50,057 nucleotides of DNA from Terriglobales bacterium (GCA_035561515.1 DATMXP010000002.1:1-50057); one strand, 5' to 3'. Positions 40,596-49,985 are shown, numbered from the stretch's first letter. Notes: a model not told the origin generated them from the letters alone. Numbers and translations: made by a program.

Positions 40596-42662
40596 TTACG
40601 GATACGCTTGCAGGCTCCTGTCCACTGTCCCATTCGTCGGTTGCTCCGGTAGCGGCGGAGGCACCAACAGCCTGGGCGAGGTGAAGTCGAAGAACTCCAT
40701 CATGTCGTCGGCTTGCGCATCGCGTTGCGTCAGTGGCGTAAGACCGAAGCGCGTCTGGATGAACTTCAGGATCGACGTGAACTCACGGTTCGTGTGAGAA
40801 ACGTAGTTCGGCTTCACCCACGGTGATACCACCATCAGGGGTACACGGAATCCGCTGTACGTGAAGTTGTCCCACTCGCCGATGTCGCCCGTTTCCAGAA
40901 TTGGTGCTTTCCCGTCCGGATTCACCACGGGATACGGCGGCACATGATCGTACAGTCCACCGCCTTCATCATGTGTGAGGAAGAACACCGAGTACGGCCA
41001 TGCCTTGCTGTTCATCAACGCGTCGATCAGCTTTTTCGAGAGCGCTACTCCTTCCTGGATGTTATTTCCCGTGTGTTCGTCCAGGCGCAACTTCGCCGCA
41101 TGCTGAATGAAGACGACCTGCGGTAGGTCTTCATTCGCCGTAGGACTTGCCAGAATTTCGTAATACTTCGAGATTGGGAAAACACGATCCATGTAGCGGT
41201 CCCAATCGCACGCGCCTCCGCACGTGTAGTAGCCGAGGAAGACGCTGTCGTCCTGGTAGAAGTAGAGCCACGAAATGCCGGCTTCTGAAAGCTTCCGGAA
41301 AATCGTGGGTGCCGATACCGGGAACGGATCTTCCGGGTTATTCATGCCGCCCGAAGTCGCCGAGAACAGGAAAGCGCGATTGACCAGCGTCCCCGACATT
41401 GCCGACGAAAAGAACCGATCACTGGTTGCGAACTGCGTCGCCAATTCGTAGTAGTAGGGGATATCGCGCTGGTCGTAATAGCCCATCGTGCGTGTGCACT
41501 CAGGGTCAGTGTCGACATAGATGGAGCATCGCTGCTGCATCATCCAGTTATCCATCGCGAATTCGCCGTTCGCCTGCCGATTCACATAGAAGTGGCTTTC
41601 ATTCCATGACGGACTCATCACATCCGTCTCAACCGTTCTTTGGTGGAACGGATACACCGTTCGTCCGCTCACAGTTTTAAGTGCACGGGTCAGGTCAAGG
41701 CCGTCGATTTCCGCCGGTAGACCTTTCGCTTGCCGATATGGACCAAGCACGCCGAAGTAGTTATCGAACGAGCGGTTTTCCTGCATGAAGAAAATCACGT
41801 GCTTGATGTTTTCCATGCCAGCCGACGAAGAGAGTACGTTTACCGTTACGCTTGAGGTGCTGGTGTTTCCGTTCACCCCGGTCGCCGTCGCGACATAAGT
41901 AGTGGTAGCCGTCGGGGCGAGTTCTACGCTTCCGGACAAACCGACAGCACCGGGTTGCGGCTCCAACTTCACCGAGTTCGCGTTCTGCGAGACCCAGGTA
42001 AGCGTTACCTTTTCGCCGGGAGCCAGGGTGGTCTTGTTTGCCGTCAGGGAAATCGCCAGTTCGTTGGAGCCGGCCACGGTCACCGTCGCACTCGCTGTTT
42101 GCGTTCCTCTCGGTCCAGTGCCGGTCGCCTTATAGGTGGTTGTCTGCGTGGGTGTTACCCTGACCGACCCGGTGCCCGGCGTCACAGTCCCCACACCGTT
42201 GTCGATCGAAAGTTGGGTGATTCCGGTGCTGCTCCAGCGCAGCGTCGATCCGCCGCCCGGAAGCGTAGTCGTCGGGTCGGCCTCCAATGTCAATGACTGG
42301 TTTGCCGCTCCCACCTCCACTCGCACCTCCTTAGTGGCCGTTCCCCGCGGCCCCTGCGCAGTCATCGTGTAGACCGTCGTTGTCTGCAAAACCAGGGTGC
42401 GCGAGCCTGAGCGAGGAAGGGCGGATCCGTCATCCGATTCATTCAGGTTCGGCGAGACACTGATCGAAGTTGCGTTGAGTACGTTCCAGGTGAGCGTGGT
42501 GAATTCACCCTCGGAAATGGAAGTTGGACTGGCGGTGAAAGAAATTGTGGGCGGTCCGTCGGAGATCTTGATAAGGCCTCCGGAAGAGGAGCCGCAGCCT
42601 GCGAGAAATAGAGAAACAGTCAGAACGAGGAGCAATAACCAATAGGGGCGGGCAAGGGACAT
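40596..42662 (-). CDS. Lipoprotein with three Ig-like domains and a PLC-type phosphoesterase
   Basis: A 688-residue secreted lipoprotein. The ATG at 42662 opens a lipobox signal peptide (LLLLVLTVSLFLAGC); the frame extends to a TTG at 42695 without support. Three related Ig-like repeats of about 75-80 residues follow (each with a Ser/Thr-rich TLTWxxxNA strand and TTTY near the end). From about residue 290 there is a phosphoesterase of the non-hemolytic phospholipase C / acid phosphatase family, starting IKHVIFFMQENRSFDNYFG. THDEGGGLYDHVPPY and the later VPLMVVSPWVKPNYVSH also fit that family. Likely hydrolyses phosphoesters at the cell surface; the substrate is not decidable. Confidence 0.92.
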   Translation of the reverse strand: MSLARPYWLLLLVLTVSLFLAGCGSSSGGLIKISDGPPTISFTASPTSISEGEFTTLTWNVLNATSISVSPNLNESDDGSALPRSGSRTLVLQTTTVYTMTAQGPRGTATKEVRVEVGAANQSLTLEADPTTTLPGGGSTLRWSSTGITQLSIDNGVGTVTPGTGSVRVTPTQTTTYKATGTGPRGTQTASATVTVAGSNELAISLTANKTTLAPGEKVTLTWVSQNANSVKLEPQPGAVGLSGSVELAPTATTTYVATATGVNGNTSTSSVTVNVLSSSAGMENIKHVIFFMQENRSFDNYFGVLGPYRQAKGLPAEIDGLDLTRALKTVSGRTVYPFHQRTVETDVMSPSWNESHFYVNRQANGEFAMDNWMMQQRCSIYVDTDPECTRTMGYYDQRDIPYYYELATQFATSDRFFSSAMSGTLVNRAFLFSATSGGMNNPEDPFPVSAPTIFRKLSEAGISWLYFYQDDSVFLGYYTCGGACDWDRYMDRVFPISKYYEILASPTANEDLPQVVFIQHAAKLRLDEHTGNNIQEGVALSKKLIDALMNSKAWPYSVFFLTHDEGGGLYDHVPPYPVVNPDGKAPILETGDIGEWDNFTYSGFRVPLMVVSPWVKPNYVSHTNREFTSILKFIQTRFGLTPLTQRDAQADDMMEFFDFTSPRLLVPPPLPEQPTNGTVDRSLQAYP

Positions 42663-42832
42663 GTATGAAATCCGGTACTGAAATCGAACTTCCAACCAGA
42701 GAAGTTCCTTAGACTAGGAGCGCAACTTCGCTTCGTATGTTGCCGCTTGTCTCTGCGCTTTCCCGATTTGGGACGACTGCCGCCCGGTGCGGGTGAACAA
42801 CCGATCTTTGCTAAACTACCTAGTCCTTCATC

Positions 42833-43774
42833 GTGACCGCGCAAATCCAATCTCTTGTTGACGAACTGCGCTCCGGAAGTCCACGTGCGCTCGCTCGTGC
42901 CATCACAGCGGTGGAGAACCGTGCCCCATACTCGGCCGAGCTGTTGAAAACACTTTTTCCGTACACCGGACACGCCCGCGTCATTGGACTTACAGGTGCA
43001 CCCGGCGCCGGCAAGAGCACGCTCGTCGACCAACTCGCGCGCGAATATCGCAAGCAGGGCAAGACCGTCGGCATCATTGCCGTGGACCCGACAAGTCCAT
43101 ACACCGGCGGCGCGATTCTTGGCGACCGTATCCGAATGGGTTCTCATTACGCGGATCCCGGTATCTACATCCGTTCAATGGCGACTCGCGGATCTCTCGG
43201 CGGTCTCGCTCGTACCACCGCCGATGTAGCTTCTGTCATGGACGCCTCTGGTCGCGACGTCATCCTCATAGAGACAGTCGGCGTCGGACAGGACGAAGTC
43301 GATATCGTGCGCCTTGCCGAGGTCACGGTTGTCATTCTCGTTCCCGGCATGGGCGACGACGTGCAGACGATCAAGGCCGGCATCATGGAGATCGCTGACG
43401 TGTTCGTCATCAATAAGAGCGATCGCGATGGCGCCGAGCGCGTCGAACGCGAAATCCGTTCCATGCAATCGCTTTCTGTTCGCAAAGACGAGTGGGTGCC
43501 GCCCGTGGTGAAAACCGTCGCCAGCGACGGCACAGGCATCAGCGAACTGGCTACCGCCATCGGCAGCTACCAGGAATTCCTCGGCAAAAGCGACTTGGGA
43601 AGGAAGAAGAGCATCGAAAACTGGCGCGAGCGCCTGATCGAGATGCTTCGCGACACGCTGCTTCAACGCGTGCTGAAAGAGCAGGATGGACGCGTGGATA
43701 CTTATGCCGCGGAGATCGCGGAACATAAGCGTGACCCATACTCTCTGATCGAGGAACTGGTTAACAAAGGCTAA
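42833..43774 (+). CDS. meaB: MeaB/ArgK-type G3E GTPase (mutase chaperone)
   Basis: A 313-residue P-loop GTPase that protects and reactivates adenosylcobalamin-dependent methylmalonyl-CoA mutase. The P-loop GAPGAGKST is at 55-63, AVDPTSPYTGGAILGDRIRM is the family signature, and the Walker B region is DVILIETVGVGQDEVDI. The base-recognition motif NKSD is in FVINKSDRDGAERV. The start is GTG. The next gene, 18 bp downstream, is methylmalonyl-CoA epimerase, which places both in propionyl-CoA/methylmalonyl-CoA metabolism; the mutase itself is not in this window. Confidence 0.95.
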   Translation: MTAQIQSLVDELRSGSPRALARAITAVENRAPYSAELLKTLFPYTGHARVIGLTGAPGAGKSTLVDQLAREYRKQGKTVGIIAVDPTSPYTGGAILGDRIRMGSHYADPGIYIRSMATRGSLGGLARTTADVASVMDASGRDVILIETVGVGQDEVDIVRLAEVTVVILVPGMGDDVQTIKAGIMEIADVFVINKSDRDGAERVEREIRSMQSLSVRKDEWVPPVVKTVASDGTGISELATAIGSYQEFLGKSDLGRKKSIENWRERLIEMLRDTLLQRVLKEQDGRVDTYAAEIAEHKRDPYSLIEELVNKG

Positions 43775-43792
43775 CAGCCTTCAGGAGTACCG

Positions 43793-44206
43793 ATGAGCTA
43801 CAGCATCGACCATCTCGGTATTGCCGTAAAGTCCCTGGCACAGGCGCGTAAGTTCTACGAGAACCTTGGGCTGGAGATCCACGGCGAAGAAACCGTCGAA
43901 TCCGAGAAGGTCAAGGTGGCCATGGTGACCGTCGGCGAGAGCCGCATCGAACTTCTCGAGCCCACTTCCGATGATTCCACCATCGCCAAGTTCATGGCCA
44001 AGCGTGGCGAAGGGATGCACCACGTCGCGCTGCACGTCGACAATCTTCAGGCAGCGGTCGACAGACTGAAAGCTTCCGGCGCTCGCCTCATCAATGAGGA
44101 AATCAAGATCGGCGCCGGCGGACATCTATACGTCTTCGTTCACCCTCAATCCACGGGCGGAGTGCTCCTTGAACTTGTGCAAGACGCTCCGGTCGGTGTG
44201 GGCTAA
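43793..44206 (+). CDS. mce: Methylmalonyl-CoA epimerase
   Basis: A 137-residue vicinal-oxygen-chelate (glyoxalase fold) enzyme that interconverts (R)- and (S)-methylmalonyl-CoA. It starts MSYSIDHLGIAVKSLAQARKF, with metal-ligand His7. MHHVALHVDNLQAAVDRLK holds another ligand, and the C-terminus YVFVHPQSTGGVLLELVQ holds the Glu ligand. AGGAG precedes the ATG. It is co-transcribed with meaB and overlaps tsaB by 1 bp (TAATG). Confidence 0.95.
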   Translation: MSYSIDHLGIAVKSLAQARKFYENLGLEIHGEETVESEKVKVAMVTVGESRIELLEPTSDDSTIAKFMAKRGEGMHHVALHVDNLQAAVDRLKASGARLINEEIKIGAGGHLYVFVHPQSTGGVLLELVQDAPVGVG

Positions 44207-44874
44207 TGCTGCTGCTGGCCGTTGACACCTCGGGAAGGCAGGGTAGCCTCGCGCTCGTGCGCGCGGAATCTTCGCGCTTTGACATACTCTCGCTGCTGCC
44301 GCTTGAAGGGCGCATGTATTCGGCTCAGTTGGTCCCTGCGCTTCAGGAAGCTCTTCAGCAAGCCAGCTTGCGGAAAACCGATCTTGATGCCTTCGTGGTC
44401 GCCTCCGGTCCGGGTTCGTTCACAGGACTTCGTGTGGGCCTCTCTACGATCAAAGCCTTCGCGGAGGTGTTTCAGAAGCCCATAGCGGCCGTCTCGGTCC
44501 TCGAAGCTGCCGCACGAGTCACCAAAGTTGACGGCCCTGTGCTTGTCGCGATGGATGCTGGTCGCAAACAAGCCTTCGTAGGGGAATATGGGGCTGGTGA
44601 CCCAAAGGAATCACTGCTGGGTTGGGACGAGTTCTTCGGCATCATCAGGAATTCCACAACAAAAGCCTATTCTCCGGATGCCCCTATCAGGGCTGCAGCC
44701 GCATCTCAGAATGTAGTGATCCAGGAAATCCCAAACCCGCACGCCGACACGTTTGCGCGTATCGGCTACGAGAAGCTCTTGGCCGGCGTCACTGTTGCCG
44801 CTGATCTGCTGGAAGCCAACTACCTTCGCGCCTCGGACGCCGAACTGTTTTCTCTTCCGAAACTGATCGGATGA
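44206..44874 (+). CDS. tsaB: tRNA threonylcarbamoyladenosine protein TsaB
   Basis: A 222-residue ASKHA-fold protein that scaffolds TsaD and TsaE in making t6A37 on tRNAs reading ANN codons. The N-terminus MLLLAVDTSGRQGSLAL and the highly conserved ASGPGSFTGLRVGLSTIKAF motif are present. Usual length. Its last codons overlap the rimI start (ATGA). The tsaB-rimI pair is a common bacterial arrangement. Confidence 0.96.
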   Translation: MLLLAVDTSGRQGSLALVRAESSRFDILSLLPLEGRMYSAQLVPALQEALQQASLRKTDLDAFVVASGPGSFTGLRVGLSTIKAFAEVFQKPIAAVSVLEAAARVTKVDGPVLVAMDAGRKQAFVGEYGAGDPKESLLGWDEFFGIIRNSTTKAYSPDAPIRAAAASQNVVIQEIPNPHADTFARIGYEKLLAGVTVAADLLEANYLRASDAELFSLPKLIG

Positions 44875-45338
44875 AGATACGTCGAGCTGTTCGGACAGAT
44901 GTGCCGGCCATCCACGAGATAGCAACCGCGTGTCCCACCTCGGCACATTGGCCGGAAGATGAATACGTTCAGGCTCTGGAAAACATCGCCGCCCGGCGTA
45001 CCGTCCTTGTCGCCGAAGACGATGAACGCGTGCTCGGGTTCGCGGTCGCACGCTCCATAGATCACGAATGGGAACTCGAGAATGTCGCGGTTGTTCCTGA
45101 CAGGCAAAAGAAGGGAATCGGTCAGGCGCTTATGCACGTGCTGGTTGACCTGGCACAACGCTGCGGGGCCGAGGCAATCCACTTAGAGGTGAGGGAATCC
45201 AATTCTTACGCCCGAACTCTCTACGAGCGTTGCGGATTTCAACAGTTAGCGGTGCGAAAAAACTACTATTCGGGACCCGAAGAGAACGCCGTTTTGTACC
45301 GGTATTTGTGCACTCCGGAGCTGCTCGAAAAGCATTGA
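44871..45338 (+). CDS. rimI: RimI-like ribosomal-protein N-acetyltransferase
   Basis: A 155-residue GNAT-fold enzyme. Acetyl-CoA motif A is VAVVPDRQKKGIGQALM (Q/R-x-x-G-x-G/A), followed by IHLEVRESNSYARTLYERCGFQ, typical of RimI, which acetylates the N-terminal residue of ribosomal protein S18. It is translationally coupled to tsaB. Another GNAT substrate is possible, but the context supports RimI. Confidence 0.9.
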   Translation: MKIRRAVRTDVPAIHEIATACPTSAHWPEDEYVQALENIAARRTVLVAEDDERVLGFAVARSIDHEWELENVAVVPDRQKKGIGQALMHVLVDLAQRCGAEAIHLEVRESNSYARTLYERCGFQQLAVRKNYYSGPEENAVLYRYLCTPELLEKH

Positions 45339-45394
45339 AGGGTGCTCTGGAAGGTGGTACCTTAAAACCCCTTGTAGTTCGGAGGTAGGCCTGA

Positions 45395-45622
45395 ATGGCT
45401 TCTGTTGCACGTGAACAATTAATCGCCCAAAACGAAGATTTTCGCCGGTTGGCAACTGAACACCAACAGTACTCCCAACGCCTCGAAAGCCTGATCAATA
45501 AGCGGTATCTCTCCGAAGACGAAAAATTAGAGGAAGTGAGATTGAAGAAGCTGAAACTTCGTCTGAAAGACGAAATGGAGCGGATCGAACAGCAGTATCG
45601 TCGCGATCATCAGGTCGCGTAA
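45395..45622 (+). CDS. DUF465 (YdcH-like) small protein
   Basis: A 75-residue helical-hairpin protein of the DUF465/YdcH family, recognisable from the pattern FRRLATEHQQYSQRLESL...LSEDEKLEEVRLKKLKLRLKDEM. GGAGG lies 11 bases before the ATG. The function of this widespread family is not known. Confidence 0.9.
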   Translation: MASVAREQLIAQNEDFRRLATEHQQYSQRLESLINKRYLSEDEKLEEVRLKKLKLRLKDEMERIEQQYRRDHQVA

Positions 45623-45757
45623 TTCAATCGTTTGAGAGTTTTTTCTCGCCTGCGCATTTGGCGGCGGAGGCGTAAAGCAAAGTGCGTCCTCCGCCATCGC
45701 CTTCTTCCCGAATCATCGTTCGCCAATGATCGTCCAACGCCGCAGCCTCGCGGCCTA

Positions 45758-45763
45758 TATAAT
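45758..45763 (+). promoter_or_regulatory. Consensus -10 box just upstream of psd
   Basis: A perfect TATAAT at 45758-45763 within a CTATATAATTCC context. A start of transcription 6-8 bases downstream would be about 45770, only 4-6 nt before the psd ATG at 45775. No clear -35 is visible. Confidence 0.5.
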
Positions 45764-45774
45764 TCCAAAGACTC

Positions 45775-46437
45775 ATGGTTCGCGATGGCATCTATTACGG
45801 TCTAGCAGCGCTTATTCTCGCTGTTCTGCTGGGAGCGCTTACGGTTCCGGCCGTAGCGATCCTTCCGCTGTTGCTTGGGGCATTTTTCCTTTGGTTCTTC
45901 CGCGACCCGGAGCGCAGCATTCCGACCGCTCCCGGCGCCATCGTTTCCCCGGCTGATGGCAAGGTCACGAGCGTCGGAATAACTGAAGTCAACGGTGTGC
46001 GGGTGAACCGTATCAGCATCTTCCTGAACGTCTTCAACGTGCACGTAAACCGGACTCCGATCGGCGGATTGATTCGACATGTTGAGTATCGGAAAGGCAA
46101 ATTTGCGAATGCCATGGGCGATGCCACGTCCGATCAGAACGAACAAAATATCGTGACGGTCGAAGGCGAAGGCCAGACGGTCATTTTCAAGCAGATTGCT
46201 GGGTTGATCGCGCGCCGCATCGTCTTCACCAAACGAGTCGGAGATCGCGTTACGCGCGGGGAACGCATCGGCTTGATCAAGTTCGGGTCACGCTGCGATG
46301 TAGTTTTTTCCGCTGAAGCGGATATCAAGGTCAAGATTGGCGACCATGTGAAGGGTGGATCGAGTGTGTTGGCCATCGCGCCAGTCGCAGGTACGCGGCC
46401 GGAAACCGAAGCTGTCAGCAGCACGGAGCGCGCATGA
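45775..46437 (+). CDS. psd: Phosphatidylserine decarboxylase, short type
   Basis: A 220-residue proenzyme of the compact PSD subfamily, which makes phosphatidylethanolamine. Membrane-spanning hydrophobic segments lie at about 6-44 ([19 protein letters not shown]...[11 protein letters not shown]), then [17 protein letters not shown] and [12 protein letters not shown]. The self-cleavage site is Gly-Ser in [10 protein letters not shown] near the C-terminus, which yields the pyruvoyl alpha chain. No Shine-Dalgarno precedes the ATG. It overlaps pssA by 4 bp, so the two PE-synthesis enzymes are coupled. Confidence 0.95.
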   Translation: MVRDGIYYGLAALILAVLLGALTVPAVAILPLLLGAFFLWFFRDPERSIPTAPGAIVSPADGKVTSVGITEVNGVRVNRISIFLNVFNVHVNRTPIGGLIRHVEYRKGKFANAMGDATSDQNEQNIVTVEGEGQTVIFKQIAGLIARRIVFTKRVGDRVTRGERIGLIKFGSRCDVVFSAEADIKVKIGDHVKGGSSVLAIAPVAGTRPETEAVSSTERA

Positions 46438-47297
46438 GCGATCATCCCATGCGCCGTGCCACGGATTTCAAGAACAGCAAGCGCCTTCGCAAAGGCATTT
46501 ACATCCTGCCGTCGCTGGCAACCACCTTCAATATTGCTTTCGGCTACTACGCCCTCTACCACACGTTTCTGGGGTCGCTTGCCGAGTCCTGGCATTACGA
46601 CAACGCGGCCAAGGCAATCGGATTCGCCATCTTGTTCGATGGGCTCGACGGCCGCATCGCCCGGATGACGAACACGACCACAGACTTCGGCCGTGAACTG
46701 GATTCTCTTGCGGATGCCATCACGTTTGGCGTAGCTCCTTCAATTCTGGCGTGGGTCTGGGGTTTCCGGCAGTTGGGACAACTCGGCGGGCACGACTTTC
46801 TCGATCGTATTGTCCAGTTCGGAGCTATTGCGACATTTGCATTCCTGGTTGCGGGCGTCAGTCGGTTGGCGCGGTTCAACATCCAGACGAACCCCCAGCC
46901 TTGGAATCCCGGGCGACCTGGCAAGAAATATTTTGTGGGAATGCCGATTCCCGCTGGCGCAGGTGTGGTCGCTGCCACGGTGCACTTCTTTGGCGATCCG
47001 CTTACGAACTGGTGGATGGCGCTTGCCTGGGGGGTGCTGGTCCTATGTGCCGGACTGCTCATGGTGAGCACCTGGCGGTTCTACAGCTTCAAGGACCTGG
47101 ATTTCCGTAGTCGGCGTCCCTTCCGTTTGGTGATCATCATTGCCATCGTTATCGCGATGATCTGGTATTTCTCGCACGTCACGCTCTTTGTGATCGCCCT
47201 CGTTTACATGCTGTCGGGCGTCATCATGGGGATGCGGTATCTGTTTCATGGCCGTCGGCAGCAGGCGGAGTTGAAGGAGGCGGCGGAATCGAAATGA
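46434..47297 (+). CDS. pssA: CDP-diacylglycerol-serine O-phosphatidyltransferase
   Basis: A 287-residue polytopic CDP-alcohol phosphatidyltransferase that makes phosphatidylserine, the substrate of the preceding enzyme. The family motif D-G-x(2)-A-R-x(8)-G-x(3)-D-x(3)-D is seen in [20 protein letters not shown] and the following RELDSLAD. About six to eight TM helices follow. Its start overlaps psd, and its stop overlaps the ASADH-like gene by 4 bp. Confidence 0.95.
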   Translation: MSDHPMRRATDFKNSKRLRKGIYILPSLATTFNIAFGYYALYHTFLGSLAESWHYDNAAKAIGFAILFDGLDGRIARMTNTTTDFGRELDSLADAITFGVAPSILAWVWGFRQLGQLGGHDFLDRIVQFGAIATFAFLVAGVSRLARFNIQTNPQPWNPGRPGKKYFVGMPIPAGAGVVAATVHFFGDPLTNWWMALAWGVLVLCAGLLMVSTWRFYSFKDLDFRSRRPFRLVIIIAIVIAMIWYFSHVTLFVIALVYMLSGVIMGMRYLFHGRRQQAELKEAAESK

Positions 47298-48349
47298 ACT
47301 CACGAACGACGCACGGTCCGGCTGGAGTTGGGGTACGGCTCGCAGTTGTGGGACCGAGCACGCTGAAGGGCAAGGAACTTACGGAGATTCTGCCGGAGAG
47401 CACCATGGCAGCGGCCGAAGTGCGGCTGCTCGATGACGAAGACACGCTTGGGCAGTTAGAAGCGGTCGGCGAAGAAGTAACCTTCGTTCAGGCTGTTGCC
47501 GTAGATAACTTCAATGACGCCGATGTGGTCTTCTTCACCTCCGATCCATCGTTTACGCGCCAGACTTTCCCTTTGGCGCTTCGCGCCGGAAGCGCCGTCG
47601 TGGATCTCTCGTACGGGCTGGAAGACGAGAAGTCGGCCAGTGTTCGCGCGCCTTGGCTTGACCGCGAACTGGCGGAAGGCATGCCGATGGACTTGCAGCC
47701 TGGGCCAGTGATTGTGGCACATCCTGCTTCGATCGTCCTTGGACTGCTGTTGCTGCGGTTGAGCAAGGTGGTTAAAGCGCGGACCACGGCAGTGACGGTA
47801 TTCGAGCCGGCCTCTGAGCGGGGCAAGAAGGGGCTTGACGAACTCCACCAACAGACGGTGAATCTGCTGTCGTTCCAGAGCCTGCCGAAGGACGTGTACG
47901 ACGCGCAGGTGGCGTTCAATCTCCTATCGCGCTTCGGCGCAGCAGCCGCTTCGAGCCTGGAGAGCACCGAGAAGAAGATAGCGGAGCACTTGCGGCGGAT
48001 TGTTCGCGGCCGCGTGCCCGTGCCTTCGCTGATGCTCGTCCAGGCAGCCATCTTCCACGGACATGCGTTTTCCCTTTATCTTGAACTTGAGAAGCCAGCT
48101 TCGATGGGCGATCTGGCGCAGGCTTTAGCCGGCGAACACGTGGAGATCGTGCGGGGCGAGGAAGAATCGCCCAGCAACGTAGGCGCTGCTGGACAGGAAA
48201 GCATCATGGTGACGCTGCGCGCGGATGCGCAGAACGCCAATGGAATCTGGATCTGGGCCGCAGCTGACAATCTCCGCGTGACTGCGTTGAATGCCATCGG
48301 CTGCGCCGAACAGTTGGTCGCCAGTCGTCCAAGGGGACAAGTTCAGTGA
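47294..48349 (+). CDS. Aspartate-semialdehyde-dehydrogenase-like protein without catalytic Cys
   Basis: A 351-residue protein with the two-domain ASADH/USG-1 architecture. The N-terminal Rossmann fold starts GVRLAVVGPSTLKGKELTEIL. The segment normally reading NPNCST, with the nucleophilic cysteine, is here AHPASIVLG, so the Cys is gone. The dimerisation domain includes QVAFNLLSRFG and PVPSLMLVQAAIFHGH, which carries the His typical of the family. It is therefore probably not a dehydrogenase and belongs with the USG-1-type paralogues of unknown role. It is coupled to pssA and lptE by 4-bp overlaps. Confidence 0.85.
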   Translation: MNSRTTHGPAGVGVRLAVVGPSTLKGKELTEILPESTMAAAEVRLLDDEDTLGQLEAVGEEVTFVQAVAVDNFNDADVVFFTSDPSFTRQTFPLALRAGSAVVDLSYGLEDEKSASVRAPWLDRELAEGMPMDLQPGPVIVAHPASIVLGLLLLRLSKVVKARTTAVTVFEPASERGKKGLDELHQQTVNLLSFQSLPKDVYDAQVAFNLLSRFGAAAASSLESTEKKIAEHLRRIVRGRVPVPSLMLVQAAIFHGHAFSLYLELEKPASMGDLAQALAGEHVEIVRGEEESPSNVGAAGQESIMVTLRADAQNANGIWIWAAADNLRVTALNAIGCAEQLVASRPRGQVQ

Positions 48350-48861
48350 AACTCGCCGCAGCGTTGATTCTGGCAACGGTCATTCTGACAGGCTGCGGCT
48401 ATCACACGACCAGCTCGAAGCATAATGCGCTGCCGCAAGTAAAGACGCTCGCGATTCCGGCTTTCATCAACCAGACTCATTCGTATCGAGTGGAACAGGT
48501 GCTGACAACCGCGATCGTTCGCGAGTTGACCACGCGGACGCAATTCCGGATCGTCCACGAAGAAGATCCCGATGCTGACGCGACGTTGAAGGGCATTGTG
48601 GTTCAGACGCAGACTGCGCCGGTGACCTACGATTCCGCGACGGGCCGAGTTTCGACGGCTCTGGTTGCGGTGAACATGCGCGTCTCGCTGGTCGGCAAGA
48701 ACGGAACCATCCTGTTCGACAACCCGAACTACGTCTTTCGCGAGCAGTACCAAATCTCGCGCGAACTCTCCAGCTTCTTCGACGAAGAGACTCCAGCGCT
48801 CGACCGTCTTGCACGCGACGTGGCGCGAAGCCTGGTCTCGAACATCCTGGAGGGCTTCTGA
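48346..48861 (+). CDS. lptE: LPS-assembly lipoprotein LptE
   Basis: A 171-residue outer-membrane lipoprotein that plugs the LptD barrel and helps insert lipopolysaccharide. The signal peptide has lipobox LTGC (about residues 14-17) followed by GYHTTSS, the typical LptE start. Next come LAIPAFINQTHSYRVEQVLTTAI and a conserved C-terminal helix ALDRLARDVARSLVSNIL. The GTG start overlaps the previous stop. It directly precedes holA, the common bacterial lptE-holA order. Confidence 0.92.
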   Translation: MKLAAALILATVILTGCGYHTTSSKHNALPQVKTLAIPAFINQTHSYRVEQVLTTAIVRELTTRTQFRIVHEEDPDADATLKGIVVQTQTAPVTYDSATGRVSTALVAVNMRVSLVGKNGTILFDNPNYVFREQYQISRELSSFFDEETPALDRLARDVARSLVSNILEGF

Positions 48862-49985
48862 AGGCATTCGCCCAACCTGACCGATTCGTCTCCGAAGTCA
48901 AGGAGCGGAAACTCAAGGCAGGATATCTGTTCATTGGCGACGAGGCGTTCTTCCGGAAACGCTGCCGCGACGCGGTGCTCAGCTTCCTTGTTCCGGGAGA
49001 CATGCGCGAATTCTCGCTGTACGATTTCGACCTCGCCGAAACCGAACTGGTCGAGGTCCTCGACCATGCGAGGACTCCGTCGTTGATGGCGCCGTTCCAG
49101 GTCTTCTTCATTCGCGGCGTAAAGGAGCTTTACGGGCGCGGTTCGCACGATGACGAGTTCGAGGCGATCAAGCACTACTTCGACAATCCGAATCCCGATG
49201 CATTGCTGATTTTTGTCGCCGATCACATTTCCATTCCCGCAGATCCGCGCAAGATGGACATGACCGACCGCGATCGCTACGTGCGCATCAAGGAGACGCT
49301 TGGCGAATTCTGCAACGTCGTGGAACTGGCGCGCGTGGAAGAAGGGGAAGCGGTGAAGTGGGTGAACGAACAGGCGGCGCAGGAAGGCGTAAAGATCGAT
49401 GCCGATGCTGCCCGCGAACTCGTTGACGCGCTCGGCGGCGACATGATGCTTGTCTCGAACGAGCTGGAAAAACTGGTGCTGTTCGTCGGCGAGAAAAAGC
49501 GCATCACGCTCGGCGACGTCGAGACGATGGTGCTGGCGGCGAAGCAGCGGTCGCTCTATGAGCTTACCGACGCTATCTCGGCGAAAGATCGCGTTAAGGC
49601 GCTCGAAATTTTGGACGCGATTCTTTCCTCGGGCGATGGCGAAGAAGCTGCAATCGGCCATCTGTACATGCTGGCGAAAACGTTCCGCCAGATGCTGGTG
49701 ATCTTCGAACGCAAGGTCCGCGATTCCCGCATGTTGTGGCAGGCACTGTGGCAAGGGTTCCGGGTGCCACCGTTTGCCGCGGAAGACATCATCCGCCAGG
49801 CGAGACGTTACCAGTCGCGCCGCGAACTGACGCGAGCGTTGCGGCTAATCGCGCGGGCCGACCTGGCGCTCCGGTCGAATCCTCCGAGCAAGCGCATGGT
49901 GCTGGAAAACCTGGTGCTGGACCTTGCCTCGGAGAAGAGAGCCGCGGACAAACCAGCCTATTTACAGCAAGAGCTGCTGGTTTAG
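48858..49985 (+). CDS. holA: DNA polymerase III delta subunit
   Basis: A 375-residue clamp-loader subunit that opens the beta sliding clamp. The first standard start, GTG 48975, would remove the conserved segment AGYLFIGDEAFFRKRCRDAV, which is intact in-frame upstream. The frame can only begin at CTG 48858, which overlaps the lptE stop as CTGA and has GGAGGG (48849-48854) just before it. The middle contains VVELARVEEGEAVKWVNEQA and LVDALGGDMMLVSNELEKL, typical of the AAA-like domains of HolA, and the C-terminal clamp-loader collar domain follows (YELTDAISAKDRVKALEILD). 72 bases of non-coding sequence remain to the window end. Confidence 0.93.
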   Translation: MKAFAQPDRFVSEVKERKLKAGYLFIGDEAFFRKRCRDAVLSFLVPGDMREFSLYDFDLAETELVEVLDHARTPSLMAPFQVFFIRGVKELYGRGSHDDEFEAIKHYFDNPNPDALLIFVADHISIPADPRKMDMTDRDRYVRIKETLGEFCNVVELARVEEGEAVKWVNEQAAQEGVKIDADAARELVDALGGDMMLVSNELEKLVLFVGEKKRITLGDVETMVLAAKQRSLYELTDAISAKDRVKALEILDAILSSGDGEEAAIGHLYMLAKTFRQMLVIFERKVRDSRMLWQALWQGFRVPPFAAEDIIRQARRYQSRRELTRALRLIARADLALRSNPPSKRMVLENLVLDLASEKRAADKPAYLQQELLV

